A stretch of 64,000 bases of DNA, taken from Armatimonadota bacterium. GTDB taxonomy: Bacteria > Armatimonadota > Fimbriimonadia > Fimbriimonadales > Fimbriimonadaceae. The position numbers were made by a program, and so were the translations under genes. This document shows positions 17,354 through 25,067 of the stretch, in pieces. The notes beneath the pieces were generated by a model. That model searched no databases. It was not told the DNA's origin and was given only the letters and a program-made list of their open reading frames with translations. How positions within the stretch are numbered: position 1 is the stretch's first letter; every line of letters begins with the position of its first letter. The stretch spans positions 62,001-126,000 of the forward strand of contig WGMG01000001.1 of assembly GCA_016125185.1 (NCBI GenBank), written 5' to 3'.

Positions 17354-18128
17354 TTATTGGGTTCTGGTGAAGTAAGGAATAGTTTCGAGCTTGTCGATCT
17401 CAGCTTTGAAATTTGCGGCAAGGCGAAGCTGGCCGACGCGGTTGGGATGCAGACCGTCCGACGACGTGTTTCCGCCGATCGAATAGCTTACGCCCGATCC
17501 AACGGCGGCCAACATAGTTGCAAACGTTAATTGGGTGCGGGTGTTTCCCGAAATCGCCTTGGTTTGGACTCCGACCGTGACGAACGACCCAACCCACTGG
17601 TTCTTGGTCCAGGTGGCAGTCGAGTCGTTGAGGGTGGTCATGGTGCCCGCCGAATCCGTTGTGCCGGTAGCTTGAACGCCGAGATTTTGGTACTCCTTTC
17701 CGGCGGACTCCTGCAGGTTAAGGATTCCGTGGGTATAGCCGCTTGCGAGAGCCGCATCGTACACGGCATATTTGGGATCGAGATTGCCCGCGTCGTAGGC
17801 GGTCAGTGCGCCAGATTCGTTGGTATAGCCGTTCGGGACCTTGATGGTGTAAAGCCTCAGCTTCGGATTAGCAGATCGCATGGCCGAACTGAAGTTGGCG
17901 ATACATTCTGGCAGGGTCGATAGCGAGTCGTTGTTGGGGTCATAGGCAATGCAAATGTCGCAGTAGGTCATGAGCCTCGCCAATGTGCCTTTTTGGAGAG
18001 CGATATCCTCGGCATTCGTCGTCCAATCTGGACTGGTACCGCTCGATGAAGATCGACGGCTCAATGCAGTAAACGTCGGGCGTGTCGATGGTCACGACTG
18101 TGGTTCGATCGGGAGTTAAAGGGTTCAT
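17354..18128 (-). pseudogene. SGNH-hydrolase-like gene with apparent frameshift near 18015-18035
   Basis: From the ATG at 18128 a well-biased frame (MNPLTPDRTTVVTID...) runs to about 18020, where coding character shifts to another frame that continues to the stop at 17354. The long frame contains DICIAYDPNND, resembling the SGNH block III region, and a C-terminal SDGLHPNRVGQ carrying the Asp-x-x-His of block V. A block I GDS serine is not seen, so the N-terminus is missing or damaged. Between them is an inserted module (LNDSTATWTKNQWVG...ISGNTRTQLTF) of a type common in phage tail-fibre proteins. The second frame alone is open from 18064. Decay is my reading; a sequencing error is possible. 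Confidence 0.5.
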
Positions 18129-18166
18129 ATGGGAAAGGCTCGCTTGCGCAAGGTAAAAATGATTTC

Positions 18167-18712
18167 GTGTCGTACAACGATTGGCTCAAGATGATTCGAC
18201 ACGCGGGAGCCGATCCGCGTCAGGCCGATCCAAACTGGCTGAAGAGCCAATTTCAAGCCGGGGCGCTACCCGTCCTCATCGCCAATGACATCATCGCCGG
18301 GCGCTTTCCGCGCCGAAAATCGGTGGTGCCGCGCCAAACCCGACGACCCGTTTCTGCTGTGGGGAAGCTGGGTATCGGGTGCGCGACCATCTTCCTGCTC
18401 CTTGGTCTCTGGTTCATGCTTACGACCGGTCTGCGGATGATCGCACAGCCGCGCTTGGCTGCCTACTGGACCTACAACGGCTCCAAATACTCGATTGTCA
18501 AAATCACGAATGAGTCGGGGCAGAAGCTGACCGGCCTGCAGGTCTGGTTCGATACGCCTTCGGATGACCGGGTCTTTGGCGATCTCGTCACCAAAACGCT
18601 CGCGCCTGGCCAGTCCACCAAGGCCTCCTTCGACTACGAGGACATTCCGGCCTACACGACACTCGATGGCCGCTGTAGCTCGGGCGGGGTATTCATCTTC
18701 ACGACGAACTAG
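18167..18712 (+). CDS. SYNDWL-family single-TM protein, member 1
   Basis: A 181-residue product, GTG start, with TAAAAAT (18154-18160) six bases upstream. Three parts are visible: a helical head (MSYNDWLKMIRHAGADPRQA with conserved ADPNWLKSQF, residues 1-48), one membrane helix (about 63-88) and a C-terminal beta-type domain beginning LAAYWTYNGSKYSIVKITN and ending in CSSGGVFIFTTN. The same three-part plan recurs in genes at 18783, 20064 and (head only) 20874. The head lies on the N-terminal side, probably cytoplasmic, and the beta domain outside. I know of no described family with this head. Confidence 0.7.
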   Translation: MSYNDWLKMIRHAGADPRQADPNWLKSQFQAGALPVLIANDIIAGRFPRRKSVVPRQTRRPVSAVGKLGIGCATIFLLLGLWFMLTTGLRMIAQPRLAAYWTYNGSKYSIVKITNESGQKLTGLQVWFDTPSDDRVFGDLVTKTLAPGQSTKASFDYEDIPAYTTLDGRCSSGGVFIFTTN

Positions 18713-18770
18713 CCGAAGAGTCGGTGGATCGTTCGTTCCAAACTATCTTTCTAGTCCAGCGTCGCGGTGC

Positions 18771-18776
18771 TAAAAT
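18771..18776 (+). promoter_or_regulatory. -10 element TAAAAT of the 18783 gene
   Basis: TAAAAT with exactly six bases to the GTG start. It belongs to a set of near-identical leaderless promoters in the paralogue array (also 20052-20057, 20862-20867 and 23575-23580). Confidence 0.6.
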
Positions 18777-18782
18777 TGCCGC

Positions 18783-19421
18783 GTGTCGTACAACGACTGG
18801 CTTCAAGCGATCCGAAGGGGAGGCGTCGATCCGCGAGTGGCAGATCAGGCGTGGCTTCGGAGTCAGTTCGGGTCGGGGACGCCGCCGTCCGTGGTCATCA
18901 ACGCGATGGTCACCGACCGGTTTCCGAGGGCTCCGTTGAGTCCGATGGTCTTCACGCCACCGCAGGCGCCCGGTTCTCGGCCCTCGCCAAACCCACCGCC
19001 GGTGGGTGGCTACATCCCCCGCCGTTATCCCCCGTCCGGCATCGAGCGGTGGTTCACCCGCATCGGGATCGTCCTCGCCATTTTGGGCGCCATCTTCCTT
19101 GGACCCATCGTTTGGAAAGTCATCACGTGCCCTCACTTTTCGTATCGGTGGATGTCAACTGGGAACGGCTACTGCACGGCTCGCGTGACCAACAAATCCA
19201 AGAAGCGGATAACGGGCCTGACGGTCTGGCATACATCCCACGAGTACACCGATAGAGAAGGCTTTGTGGAGCATAAGTACTACGGAGACCTGGATGCGAC
19301 CTCGCTCGATCCCGGCGAGTCGACCACGGCCACCTTCCACTTCACCAAACCGGATGACTTTACGGACGTCAATGGCTCCTACAGCTCGGGTGATATCTTA
19401 ATTCTTCCCGAGGACAACTAA
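18783..19421 (+). CDS. SYNDWL-family single-TM protein, member 2
   Basis: A 212-residue protein with the head MSYNDWLQAIRRGGVDPRVA and ADQAWLRSQF, a Pro-rich linker, a membrane helix near residues 92-114 and a C-terminal domain with SYRWMSTGNGYCTARVTNKS and a terminal YSSGDILILPEDN. The C-terminal domain aligns with member 1 (YNGSKYSIVKITN) and member 3 (YNGSEYALLKIKN). The stop TAA (19419-19421) overlaps the stop of a convergent minus-strand frame. It has its own leaderless promoter, so the copies are transcribed individually. Confidence 0.7.
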   Translation: MSYNDWLQAIRRGGVDPRVADQAWLRSQFGSGTPPSVVINAMVTDRFPRAPLSPMVFTPPQAPGSRPSPNPPPVGGYIPRRYPPSGIERWFTRIGIVLAILGAIFLGPIVWKVITCPHFSYRWMSTGNGYCTARVTNKSKKRITGLTVWHTSHEYTDREGFVEHKYYGDLDATSLDPGESTTATFHFTKPDDFTDVNGSYSSGDILILPEDN

Positions 19422-19794
19422 GCCGTATAGGCGCCCAGTTTGAAGGCGTGGCCTTCCAGCGCGGCGGTGATGATCTCCTGCTTCCAACCCGGCGGGAACG
19501 CGCCCTTAGCTCGCGATCCGCCGCCGCGGTAACCACATAGTCGGCGTGCCAGGGACACGAAAAGGTGATCGTGTACAGCCCGGTGTCACCCAAGATCATC
19601 GGGTTGGCGCTACGCGAATAGATTGCGACTTTGAACCCGTGCGTGCTGGAAAAAGCGTTGCCGTATGTGACGGTCGTGTTCGCAGTCTCGATGGCGGCAG
19701 GCGGGCTAAAGCTCGTCACCAGCGAGTAGCTCGCCGAAAAGTCTCCGCGCCAGACATAGTTCGCCGCGCCGAGGGGGTCGTTCTTAAGGATCAT
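19418..19794 (-). pseudogene. Decayed small gene, possibly phage-tail-like
   Basis: From the ATG at 19794 a frame encodes MILKNDPLGAANYVWRGDF... to HADYVVTAAAD near 19520. Convincing coding character then continues in a different frame as KGAFPPGWKQEIITAALEG and stops at TAG 19420-19418, which overlaps the convergent gene's stop. The total length is not a multiple of three, so one or two bases have been gained or lost near 19508-19540. The HGFKVAIYS and HAFKLGAYTA patterns resemble short phage tail proteins, but I cannot name a family. In the unshifted frame the ORF ends at 19369. Confidence 0.45.
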
Positions 19795-19992
19795 TTAGTC
19801 TCCACACCCGCATGGCCGTTTGACTGGCTGGCCCTGGGCGCGCTTTTGACCTTCGGTCACAATGCGGCGGATGGCAGGAAAGATGCGGGTGCGAATCTCG
19901 GTCATCGTGACCTCGTCGCAACCTTCGAGGGTGATGACGCAGTTGCGCCCCTCGCCGACCTTGAGCCGGTATTCGTCGGGTGGGTTCGTCAT
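19795..19992 (-). CDS. Small hypothetical protein (65 aa)
   Basis: The product begins MTNPPDEYRLKVGEGRNCVI and ends with a Cys-rich tail (KRPCGCGD). It is hydrophilic, has no membrane segment and sits immediately upstream (zero-base spacing) of the decayed 19794 gene, so they formed one unit. Its cysteine tail might bind a metal. No family is recognised. It may be a relic of the same minus-strand element as the genes at 16284-18128. Confidence 0.4.
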   Translation of the reverse strand: MTNPPDEYRLKVGEGRNCVITLEGCDEVTMTEIRTRIFPAIRRIVTEGQKRAQGQPVKRPCGCGD

Positions 19993-20051
19993 TGGAAGGC
20001 TTCAGTGGGGCAGGATTCAGAAAGATGAGTCACGACGGACAGGCGCGATGT

Positions 20052-20057
20052 TAAAAT
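20052..20057 (+). promoter_or_regulatory. -10 element TAAAAT of the 20064 gene
   Basis: TAAAAT with six bases to the GTG start, as in the neighbouring paralogues. Confidence 0.6.
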
Positions 20058-20063
20058 AGTCCA

Positions 20064-20813
20064 GTGTCGTACAACGACTGGCTAAAGCTGATCAAAAACA
20101 CGGGCGCCGATCCTCGCCTGGCCGATCAGGCTTGGCTTCAGAGTCAGTTCCGGTCCGGCACGTCTCCGGCGATGGTGGCAAACGCCATCAAAATCAATCA
20201 GTTTCCAAGGCCTCAGGCACCCATGATGCAGGTGCCGATCCAGCAACCAATCTACCAACAACCGGTCCAATCGTCGATGCAGCAACCGGTCCAGCAACCG
20301 ATTTACCAACAGCCGAATTATCAGCAACCGATGCCGCCGCAGGGGTTCCAGCAGCCCATGGCTCAGCCTGGCTACCAGCAGATTCCGTACCCGGGACCCG
20401 GATACGCCTATCGGCCCGGAATGTCGACGGGCACCAAGGTGCTTCTCGCCATCGTCGGAGTCATCGGAATCTTCTTTCTTGCGATCCTTGGGGCAGGGCT
20501 GAAGGGACTGGGTCAACCGCACCTTTCGGCACGGTGGGTGTACAACGGTTCGGAGTACGCGCTCCTCAAAATCAAGAACCGGTCGAGCTCCACCATCAGC
20601 GATATCCGGCTATGGCTGGAAACCGACATCGCCACCACCGATCACGGCATCGAAACCGTCTCGCATGGCAAGGTTTACGGCCAAGATTTCTCGAGAACGC
20701 TCCGTCCCGATCAGACTCAAACCGTCACGTTTTGGCTTGGCAATATCCCCGATTGGGCGTCCGTCCAGGGCACCTGTAGCTCGGGCGATCTGTACATCAC
20801 CAACGATTTTTAG
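20064..20813 (+). CDS. SYNDWL-family single-TM protein with Gln/Pro-rich linker, member 3
   Basis: A 249-residue product. The head (MSYNDWLKLIKNTGADPRLA, ADQAWLQSQF) is followed by a long low-complexity linker built from QQP(I/V)YQQP repeats (residues ~55-120), a membrane helix (VLLAIVGVIGIFFLAILGAG) and a C-terminal domain starting ARWVYNGSEYALLKIKN and ending CSSGDLYITNDF. The linker is the same kind of Gln/Pro/Tyr-rich tract found in the zinc-ribbon proteins encoded at 23587 and 43692, which links the two head types into one architectural group. Function is unknown. Confidence 0.7.
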   Translation: MSYNDWLKLIKNTGADPRLADQAWLQSQFRSGTSPAMVANAIKINQFPRPQAPMMQVPIQQPIYQQPVQSSMQQPVQQPIYQQPNYQQPMPPQGFQQPMAQPGYQQIPYPGPGYAYRPGMSTGTKVLLAIVGVIGIFFLAILGAGLKGLGQPHLSARWVYNGSEYALLKIKNRSSSTISDIRLWLETDIATTDHGIETVSHGKVYGQDFSRTLRPDQTQTVTFWLGNIPDWASVQGTCSSGDLYITNDF

Positions 20814-20861
20814 GTTAGCCACCTTCAGAACCAAAGTACCAAAACGAAGTAAGCGCCATGC

Positions 20862-20867
20862 TAAAAT
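20862..20867 (+). promoter_or_regulatory. -10 element TAAAAT of the 20874 gene
   Basis: TAAAAT with six bases to the ATG start. Confidence 0.6.
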
Positions 20868-20873
20868 TCCCGC

Positions 20874-21413
20874 ATGGATTTCGCTCGGTGGCAACAAATG
20901 GTACGCCAGGCGGGTGGGGATACAAGGATGGCGGATCAGAACTGGCTCTACAGTCAGTACCAGATGCAACAAGCCCCCATCGTCGTGGCGCGCATGATCC
21001 AGGCGGGAGCCTTCGTCCCCGCCCAGCCGACTCAACGCCGGATGCCAACGCCGGTCATGCCGTCCATTCAACTCGGCGACCCGCGCGCGATGCGATTTCC
21101 CACCGACTACACCGAGTGGCGATGGACCCTGTACCTTACGTCGGTCGGCTTCCTGCTCCTCTTCTTCTACGCCGCGTTCTCCCTGGCAACGGTTAACGAT
21201 CTCGCCCAGCGATTCGCGTCGATGAGTACTTCACCCATCGAATACTTCGTTAAGAAGGCCTGGTGGGCGGTCCTTCTGGTTATCGGTTTGTGCATCTTTA
21301 TTAGGCGATTATTCCTCTTTTCGCCGTTCCCGTCGATCCACTCTCGCACATACCTAACGTGGATGGCGGTGCTTTGCGCGCTTGTCGCCCTCGCCGTGCA
21401 GTTCACGGTTTAG
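20874..21413 (+). CDS. SYNDWL-like head fused to a multi-TM region, member 4
   Basis: A 179-residue product. The head is divergent but alignable (MDFARWQQMVRQAGGDTRMA, ADQNWLYSQY versus ADQAWLQSQF). Instead of one helix and a beta domain it has about three membrane helices (near residues 84-106, 130-148 and 158-176) and no C-terminal soluble domain. This shows that the head is a mobile module combined with different membrane parts. It is the last plus-strand gene before the zinc-ribbon members on the minus strand. Confidence 0.65.
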   Translation: MDFARWQQMVRQAGGDTRMADQNWLYSQYQMQQAPIVVARMIQAGAFVPAQPTQRRMPTPVMPSIQLGDPRAMRFPTDYTEWRWTLYLTSVGFLLLFFYAAFSLATVNDLAQRFASMSTSPIEYFVKKAWWAVLLVIGLCIFIRRLFLFSPFPSIHSRTYLTWMAVLCALVALAVQFTV

Positions 21414-21527
21414 ACCAGCCAGTTATCGCCCAAGCCGACCAGAAACTTCAGTTTGCCGAATGTCTCCGACGTCGGGTCAGGTCGAAGCCATTCGGAAGGG
21501 AATTGGGAAGAGGTGGCGACGAACGCC

Positions 21528-22220
21528 CTATTTCATCTCGGGGAACACGGTCGGGTCCCACTTGTTAAATATGTGCACGTCTTTTCCGTTGCCTATGCTG
21601 AAGTCGATCCCATAAAGTTCGTAGTCGTACCGCATGGTGATGGTCCACTTATCGCCAGGGTAGATTCGAATTACGGGGCTGTCATAGAAGCGATGATAAG
21701 AGAGGCGAGGATCTGGTCCAGGGCGACCTTGCTGACTGTCCAAAGTTAACTTGGGTGTTACTGTGCACGTGGCTGGATTTCCAGTCGAAGTCTCGTGAAA
21801 TATCCTATCCCCGAAGAGGTCGATCTGCATCACATGGCCAGTCGTGTTGGTGAGCTCCCCGACAATCTCGTCGCCGTTTCGTCGATTCCAGCTTACAGTG
21901 AGGGGCGGTACGTCTCGCTGGACTGGTCGGGACGCGGATTGCCCATCTCGCTGATCGCCGGGCCGAAATCCAGGGCGAGTTACGAAATAGATTGCAAGCC
22001 CAGCAAGTCCGAGCAGGAGAATCATGCCGATGATCCAACCGAAGTTGGATCGTCGAGGACGCGGCACTGGCGTACCAACTAAAATAAGGCTCCCCTGGGC
22101 GTATCCAGGGTTCGAAGGTTGAATGCTGAAAATGTGTCCGCACGAACCACAGGCCGTGGCATTCAAAGGGCTCGTCATCCTGCACCTTGGACATACGATA
22201 TGCGGCACATTCGGGTCCAT
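21528..22220 (-). CDS. Zinc-ribbon single-TM protein (array member)
   Basis: The 230-residue product opens with a four-cysteine ribbon (CPRCRM...CGSCGHIF, residues 10-30), then a membrane helix (near 60-82) and a C-terminal beta-type domain containing YPGDKWTITMRYDYELYGI. Short 'CxxC...CxxCG' heads of this kind are typical zinc ribbons. The plan (small N-terminal module, linker, one helix, outer beta domain) repeats that of the SYNDWL proteins. A relic of the PGDKW motif also occurs in the pseudogene at 24508, so that gene belonged to this group. Confidence 0.65.
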   Translation of the reverse strand: MDPNVPHIVCPRCRMTSPLNATACGSCGHIFSIQPSNPGYAQGSLILVGTPVPRPRRSNFGWIIGMILLLGLAGLAIYFVTRPGFRPGDQRDGQSASRPVQRDVPPLTVSWNRRNGDEIVGELTNTTGHVMQIDLFGDRIFHETSTGNPATCTVTPKLTLDSQQGRPGPDPRLSYHRFYDSPVIRIYPGDKWTITMRYDYELYGIDFSIGNGKDVHIFNKWDPTVFPEMK

Positions 22221-22259
22221 TTGGATATCTTACGTCGCTCTATCCTCTGGACCTCAATC

Positions 22260-23183
22260 CTATGGCCAAGCGGGAAAGCTGAAGTTTGGATCGTATTTGT
22301 TCTTCAGGTCGACATCGAACACCGCATGGACTTCGTCTGACCCAGTTGCCGTGAGTGTGATTGGACCATCAGCCCCAATAGAGTAGGCCGTCTCGCCCAT
22401 CAGAGAAATATCCATTTCGCCGTTAGAATCGCTTTCTATTGTGGGTCCGAGATCGCTTCGACGATTCTCCTCTGGCGCGTAGTTCTGCACCCGTCGAAGA
22501 CGCCATTTGTATGTATGACCGTCGTCAGACTGACTGTCGATGGTTAAAAGAACGGATCGCTTGGAGTAATTGAGGAGGACACCTTGCTGTTGGCCGCCGC
22601 CGAGACGGTGAGTCCACACGACTTGGATATCACCATCCTGAATTTGCCCCTTCGATGCTTCGCCAACGGGAGCCACACCGCGGTCTTGTTCGGTCGGGCT
22701 CGGGCCGCTTTGCGTCGGGTCACCCTGAGTTGCCTGATTGTCCGACGAACTGTAGGTCTTGGGCGGAGGAATCGCCTGCGCCTGCTGGGGCTGAGGCTGC
22801 TCGTCGCTTCGCTCGTTGGAGCTCGAGCTCGGCACCACAGATTTGAAAATGAACGCGCCAACGATGACCACCGCCAGGGCCATGATCGCCAGGTAAGGCT
22901 TGCGACTCACGGGCGCCTGCGCTGTCTGTACCGGACCGGTCTGCATTGGGCCAGCCATCGGGTTTGACCCGCTAAACATCTGAGTCTGATTCGGAGTCGG
23001 ACTACCGCCACCGAACATTTGCGTTTGGTTCGGGGTGGGCGAAATCGGTGCCGCGCCGAATGCCTGCGTCTGATGAATCGGCGTCCCGACGAAGGACATT
23101 CCGCACTTCGGACACGCCGCCGAGCCAAGTACAACCGGGGTTTTACACCTCGGACAAGGCGATGTCGGCGAACCAGGATTCAC
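22260..23183 (-). CDS. Zinc-ribbon single-TM protein with Gln/Pro-rich linkers; source of the 24508 duplicate
   Basis: The 307-residue product (GTG start) begins MNPGSPTSPCPRCKTPVVLG with a second CPKCG, then repeated PTPNQTQMF(G/S)G linker units, a membrane helix (LAIMALAVVIVGAFIF), a long Gln/Pro/Ser tract and a C-terminal beta domain. The start is fixed by TACAAT (23191-23196 on the minus strand) with a seven-base gap, and by the duplicate at 24508 whose similarity begins at that promoter. The frame is open for another 100 codons upstream, but those codons have no counterpart in the duplicate. Confidence 0.65.
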   Translation of the reverse strand: MNPGSPTSPCPRCKTPVVLGSAACPKCGMSFVGTPIHQTQAFGAAPISPTPNQTQMFGGGSPTPNQTQMFSGSNPMAGPMQTGPVQTAQAPVSRKPYLAIMALAVVIVGAFIFKSVVPSSSSNERSDEQPQPQQAQAIPPPKTYSSSDNQATQGDPTQSGPSPTEQDRGVAPVGEASKGQIQDGDIQVVWTHRLGGGQQQGVLLNYSKRSVLLTIDSQSDDGHTYKWRLRRVQNYAPEENRRSDLGPTIESDSNGEMDISLMGETAYSIGADGPITLTATGSDEVHAVFDVDLKNKYDPNFSFPAWP

Positions 23184-23196
23184 GATGGTTATTGTA

Positions 23197-23574
23197 CGAC
23201 AACAAAGGGCCTCAACCTTCGGTCTGCTGTCAACTCGAATGAAGGCTTTAGCTTCAATCCTTAAGTTTTGGCGGGCGAGACGCACACCTTCCAAGTTCAG
23301 CAAATTCACGTCGTAAACGTGCCCTGAGGTGTCTTTGCACTGGGACTCCTCCTTCGGTGGGTACTTTGCTATGCCTATGAAATAGGCGAGATAAGTCTGG
23401 CTAACGAAAACGCAGATGAATCCTGCGCACTTGTATAGTTGAGTTGCCAGAACGGAAGCATCTGGACCTGCCAGAGCCCTCATGGTCGTGGATGGTCGAC
23501 CTCTTTCCGGACGAGCCCGAAGAAAAGGACGAAGATAATGGTTTGGGTGCCTTGATGATGCTCGATTCGCATCG
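23197..23574. other. Intergenic region between divergent array genes
   Basis: 378 bases between the promoters of the 23183 (minus) and 23587 (plus) genes. It contains a short GAAGGCTTTAGCTTCA dyad and a minus-strand frame open up to 23483 that could extend the 23183 gene with a hydrophobic segment. I see no other gene. Confidence 0.4.
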
Positions 23575-23580
23575 TAAAAT
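23575..23580 (+). promoter_or_regulatory. -10 element TAAAAT of the 23587 gene
   Basis: TAAAAT with six bases to the ATG start. Confidence 0.6.
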
Positions 23581-23586
23581 GGACGA

Positions 23587-24321
23587 ATGATCCCGTCCGC
23601 GCCCTATAAGGAGTGCCCGCGATGCCGGATGAAATGCACCTTGGACGCCCAAGTCTGTGGGACCTGCGGGCATTTGTTCAGCACGAAGTTCGTGCCGAAT
23701 GCGGCTCAGCCGATGGCGGGGCAACCCCAGATGGGCCAAACCCAGATGAATCAGCCGTACCAGGCGCCGATGCAGCCTGGACCGGCGTACGGATACGGCC
23801 GCGAGGCGTGGCATCAGCGGCCGAGTACGCGGTCGCTGATCACGTGGCTGGTGGTGATTTTGGCGCTGTCCGGTTTGGGCTACCTTGGCTACAAGCTGGT
23901 GGCGGTGAACAACGGCCTGGTGATGACGTGGTCAGGCTCAGCCGATAAGGGTGATTCAACGGTGGGTTGGCTGGAAAACAACTCGTCACACCCCTTCGCT
24001 GTGAGCCTCAGCAGTGAGATCGACGTTCCGCCGGAGAAGCGGTCTCCGCTGGTTCCCGGCCCAACGATGGGAGCCTACATCTATGTTCGGTTTCATGGCG
24101 ACGACCAAGACCCGGGCTTGGGCGGTTGGGCCAACGTGAAGCTCCAGCCAGGCGAGGCCGCGCACGTGAAGATCTCTGCCGGTGGTCGGCTGATCATTAA
24201 GGCGATCGACGACTTTGGCCAGAAGTCGCAGATCGACTTTAAGCAGCGATGGGAGAAGGGTTATGCGCCGGCGGATGACGGCGGCGGTGGCGGCGGCCAG
24301 TCGGATAGAAATGGGTGGTGA
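23587..24321 (+). CDS. Zinc-ribbon single-TM protein with Met/Gln/Pro-rich linker (array member)
   Basis: A 244-residue product beginning MIPSAPYKECPRCRMKCTLD with a second CGTCG (ribbon, residues 10-29). A Met/Gln/Pro linker (MGQTQMNQPYQAPMQPG), a membrane helix (LITWLVVILALSGLGYLGY) and a C-terminal beta domain (VMTWSGSADKGDSTVGWLEN...) follow. The tail is Gly-rich. The ribbon head is nearly the same as that of the 43692 product (KECPRCRMRSDVSVQVCASCG). The gene is preceded by a leaderless-type promoter. Confidence 0.65.
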   Translation: MIPSAPYKECPRCRMKCTLDAQVCGTCGHLFSTKFVPNAAQPMAGQPQMGQTQMNQPYQAPMQPGPAYGYGREAWHQRPSTRSLITWLVVILALSGLGYLGYKLVAVNNGLVMTWSGSADKGDSTVGWLENNSSHPFAVSLSSEIDVPPEKRSPLVPGPTMGAYIYVRFHGDDQDPGLGGWANVKLQPGEAAHVKISAGGRLIIKAIDDFGQKSQIDFKQRWEKGYAPADDGGGGGGQSDRNGW

Positions 24322-24324
24322 GCT

Positions 24325-24475
24325 TTTAGCTTCTAGTTGGCAGTTGGGAGTTGGGAGAGGGCACAGAGCAGTGTGCAAGTGCAGAGTGCAGAGCGCCCTG
24401 TGAAACGCACTTCTCAAAGAGGCTGAACCTCTCTTGCGGCTTGAAGCTTGTGGCTTGAGGCTCAAGGCTCATGGC
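24325..24475. repeat. Degenerate 7-bp period repeat array
   Basis: Two blocks with strict seven-base periodicity: TGGCAGT, TGGGAGT, TGGGAGA near 24340, and CTTGCGG, CTTGAAG, CTTGTGG, CTTGAGG near 24437-24465. Units drift in sequence but not in length. The array lies between the 23587 gene and the duplicated pseudogene. Confidence 0.65.
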
Positions 24476-24507
24476 CCTTTGCCCTTCGTTGTCGTACAAT
24501 ATCCACC

Positions 24508-24920
24508 GTGAATCCTGGTTCGCCGATTCATCAGACCCAGGCTTTTGGCGCGGCACCGATTTCGCCCACCCCGAACCAAACGCAAATGTTCGGTGGCGGT
24601 AGTCCGACTCCGAATCAGACGCAGATGTTTAGCGGGGGGAACCCGATGGCCGGCCAAATGCAGACCGGTCCGGCGCAGACAGCGCAGGCACCCGCGAATC
24701 GCAAGCCTTACCTGGCGATCATGGCCTTGGCGGTGGTCATCATTGGCGCGTTCATTTTCAAATCCGTCGTTCCCAGTTCGAAGACTTTGTCGGACGATGC
24801 CAGGACCGAGTCTCTTCGTCGGCACCCGGCGATAAGTGGCGGATTTATTGCGATTTCGACTTTGCGCTGACGGGATGGCTCCACGAACCGAACGGCGAGC
24901 GGACTCGTGCTCAATCATGA
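24508..24920 (+). pseudogene. Truncated inverted duplicate of the 22260-23183 zinc-ribbon gene
   Basis: Similarity to the minus-strand gene begins upstream of the TACAAT box (24495-24500) and continues through MNPGSP, the PTPNQTQMFGGG linker and the membrane helix. The zinc-ribbon segment is missing: the copy jumps from NPGSP to IHQTQAF. In the intact gene the deleted stretch is bounded by two copies of CGCCGA, of which one remains here, so a slippage or recombination deletion is likely. After the helix the frame is lost. It reads to a stop at 24870, while a remnant of the C-terminal domain (PGDKWRIYCDFDFAL) lies in another frame up to 24920. Expression may persist because the promoter is intact. 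Confidence 0.75.
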
Positions 24921-25015
24921 ATCGGTGGAATCTGCGGGTTTTTGCCGGAGATGAAGCAGAATTGAGGTTATGGACTCTAGCTGGGAGTTGTGAGCGTGAC
25001 GCAATGGAGCCCAAA

Positions 25016-25054
25016 CAAAAAAAGAGGGTCAGGCGAAAATCGCCTGACCCTCTT
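25016..25054 (-). terminator. Rho-independent terminator of the SLH outer-membrane protein gene
   Basis: On the minus strand a 14-bp perfect stem (AGAGGGTCAGGCGA paired with its complement) closes a three-base loop and is followed by a run of T. It lies just after the stop at 25068. Confidence 0.9.
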
Positions 25055-25067
25055 GATCTGATCCCGC

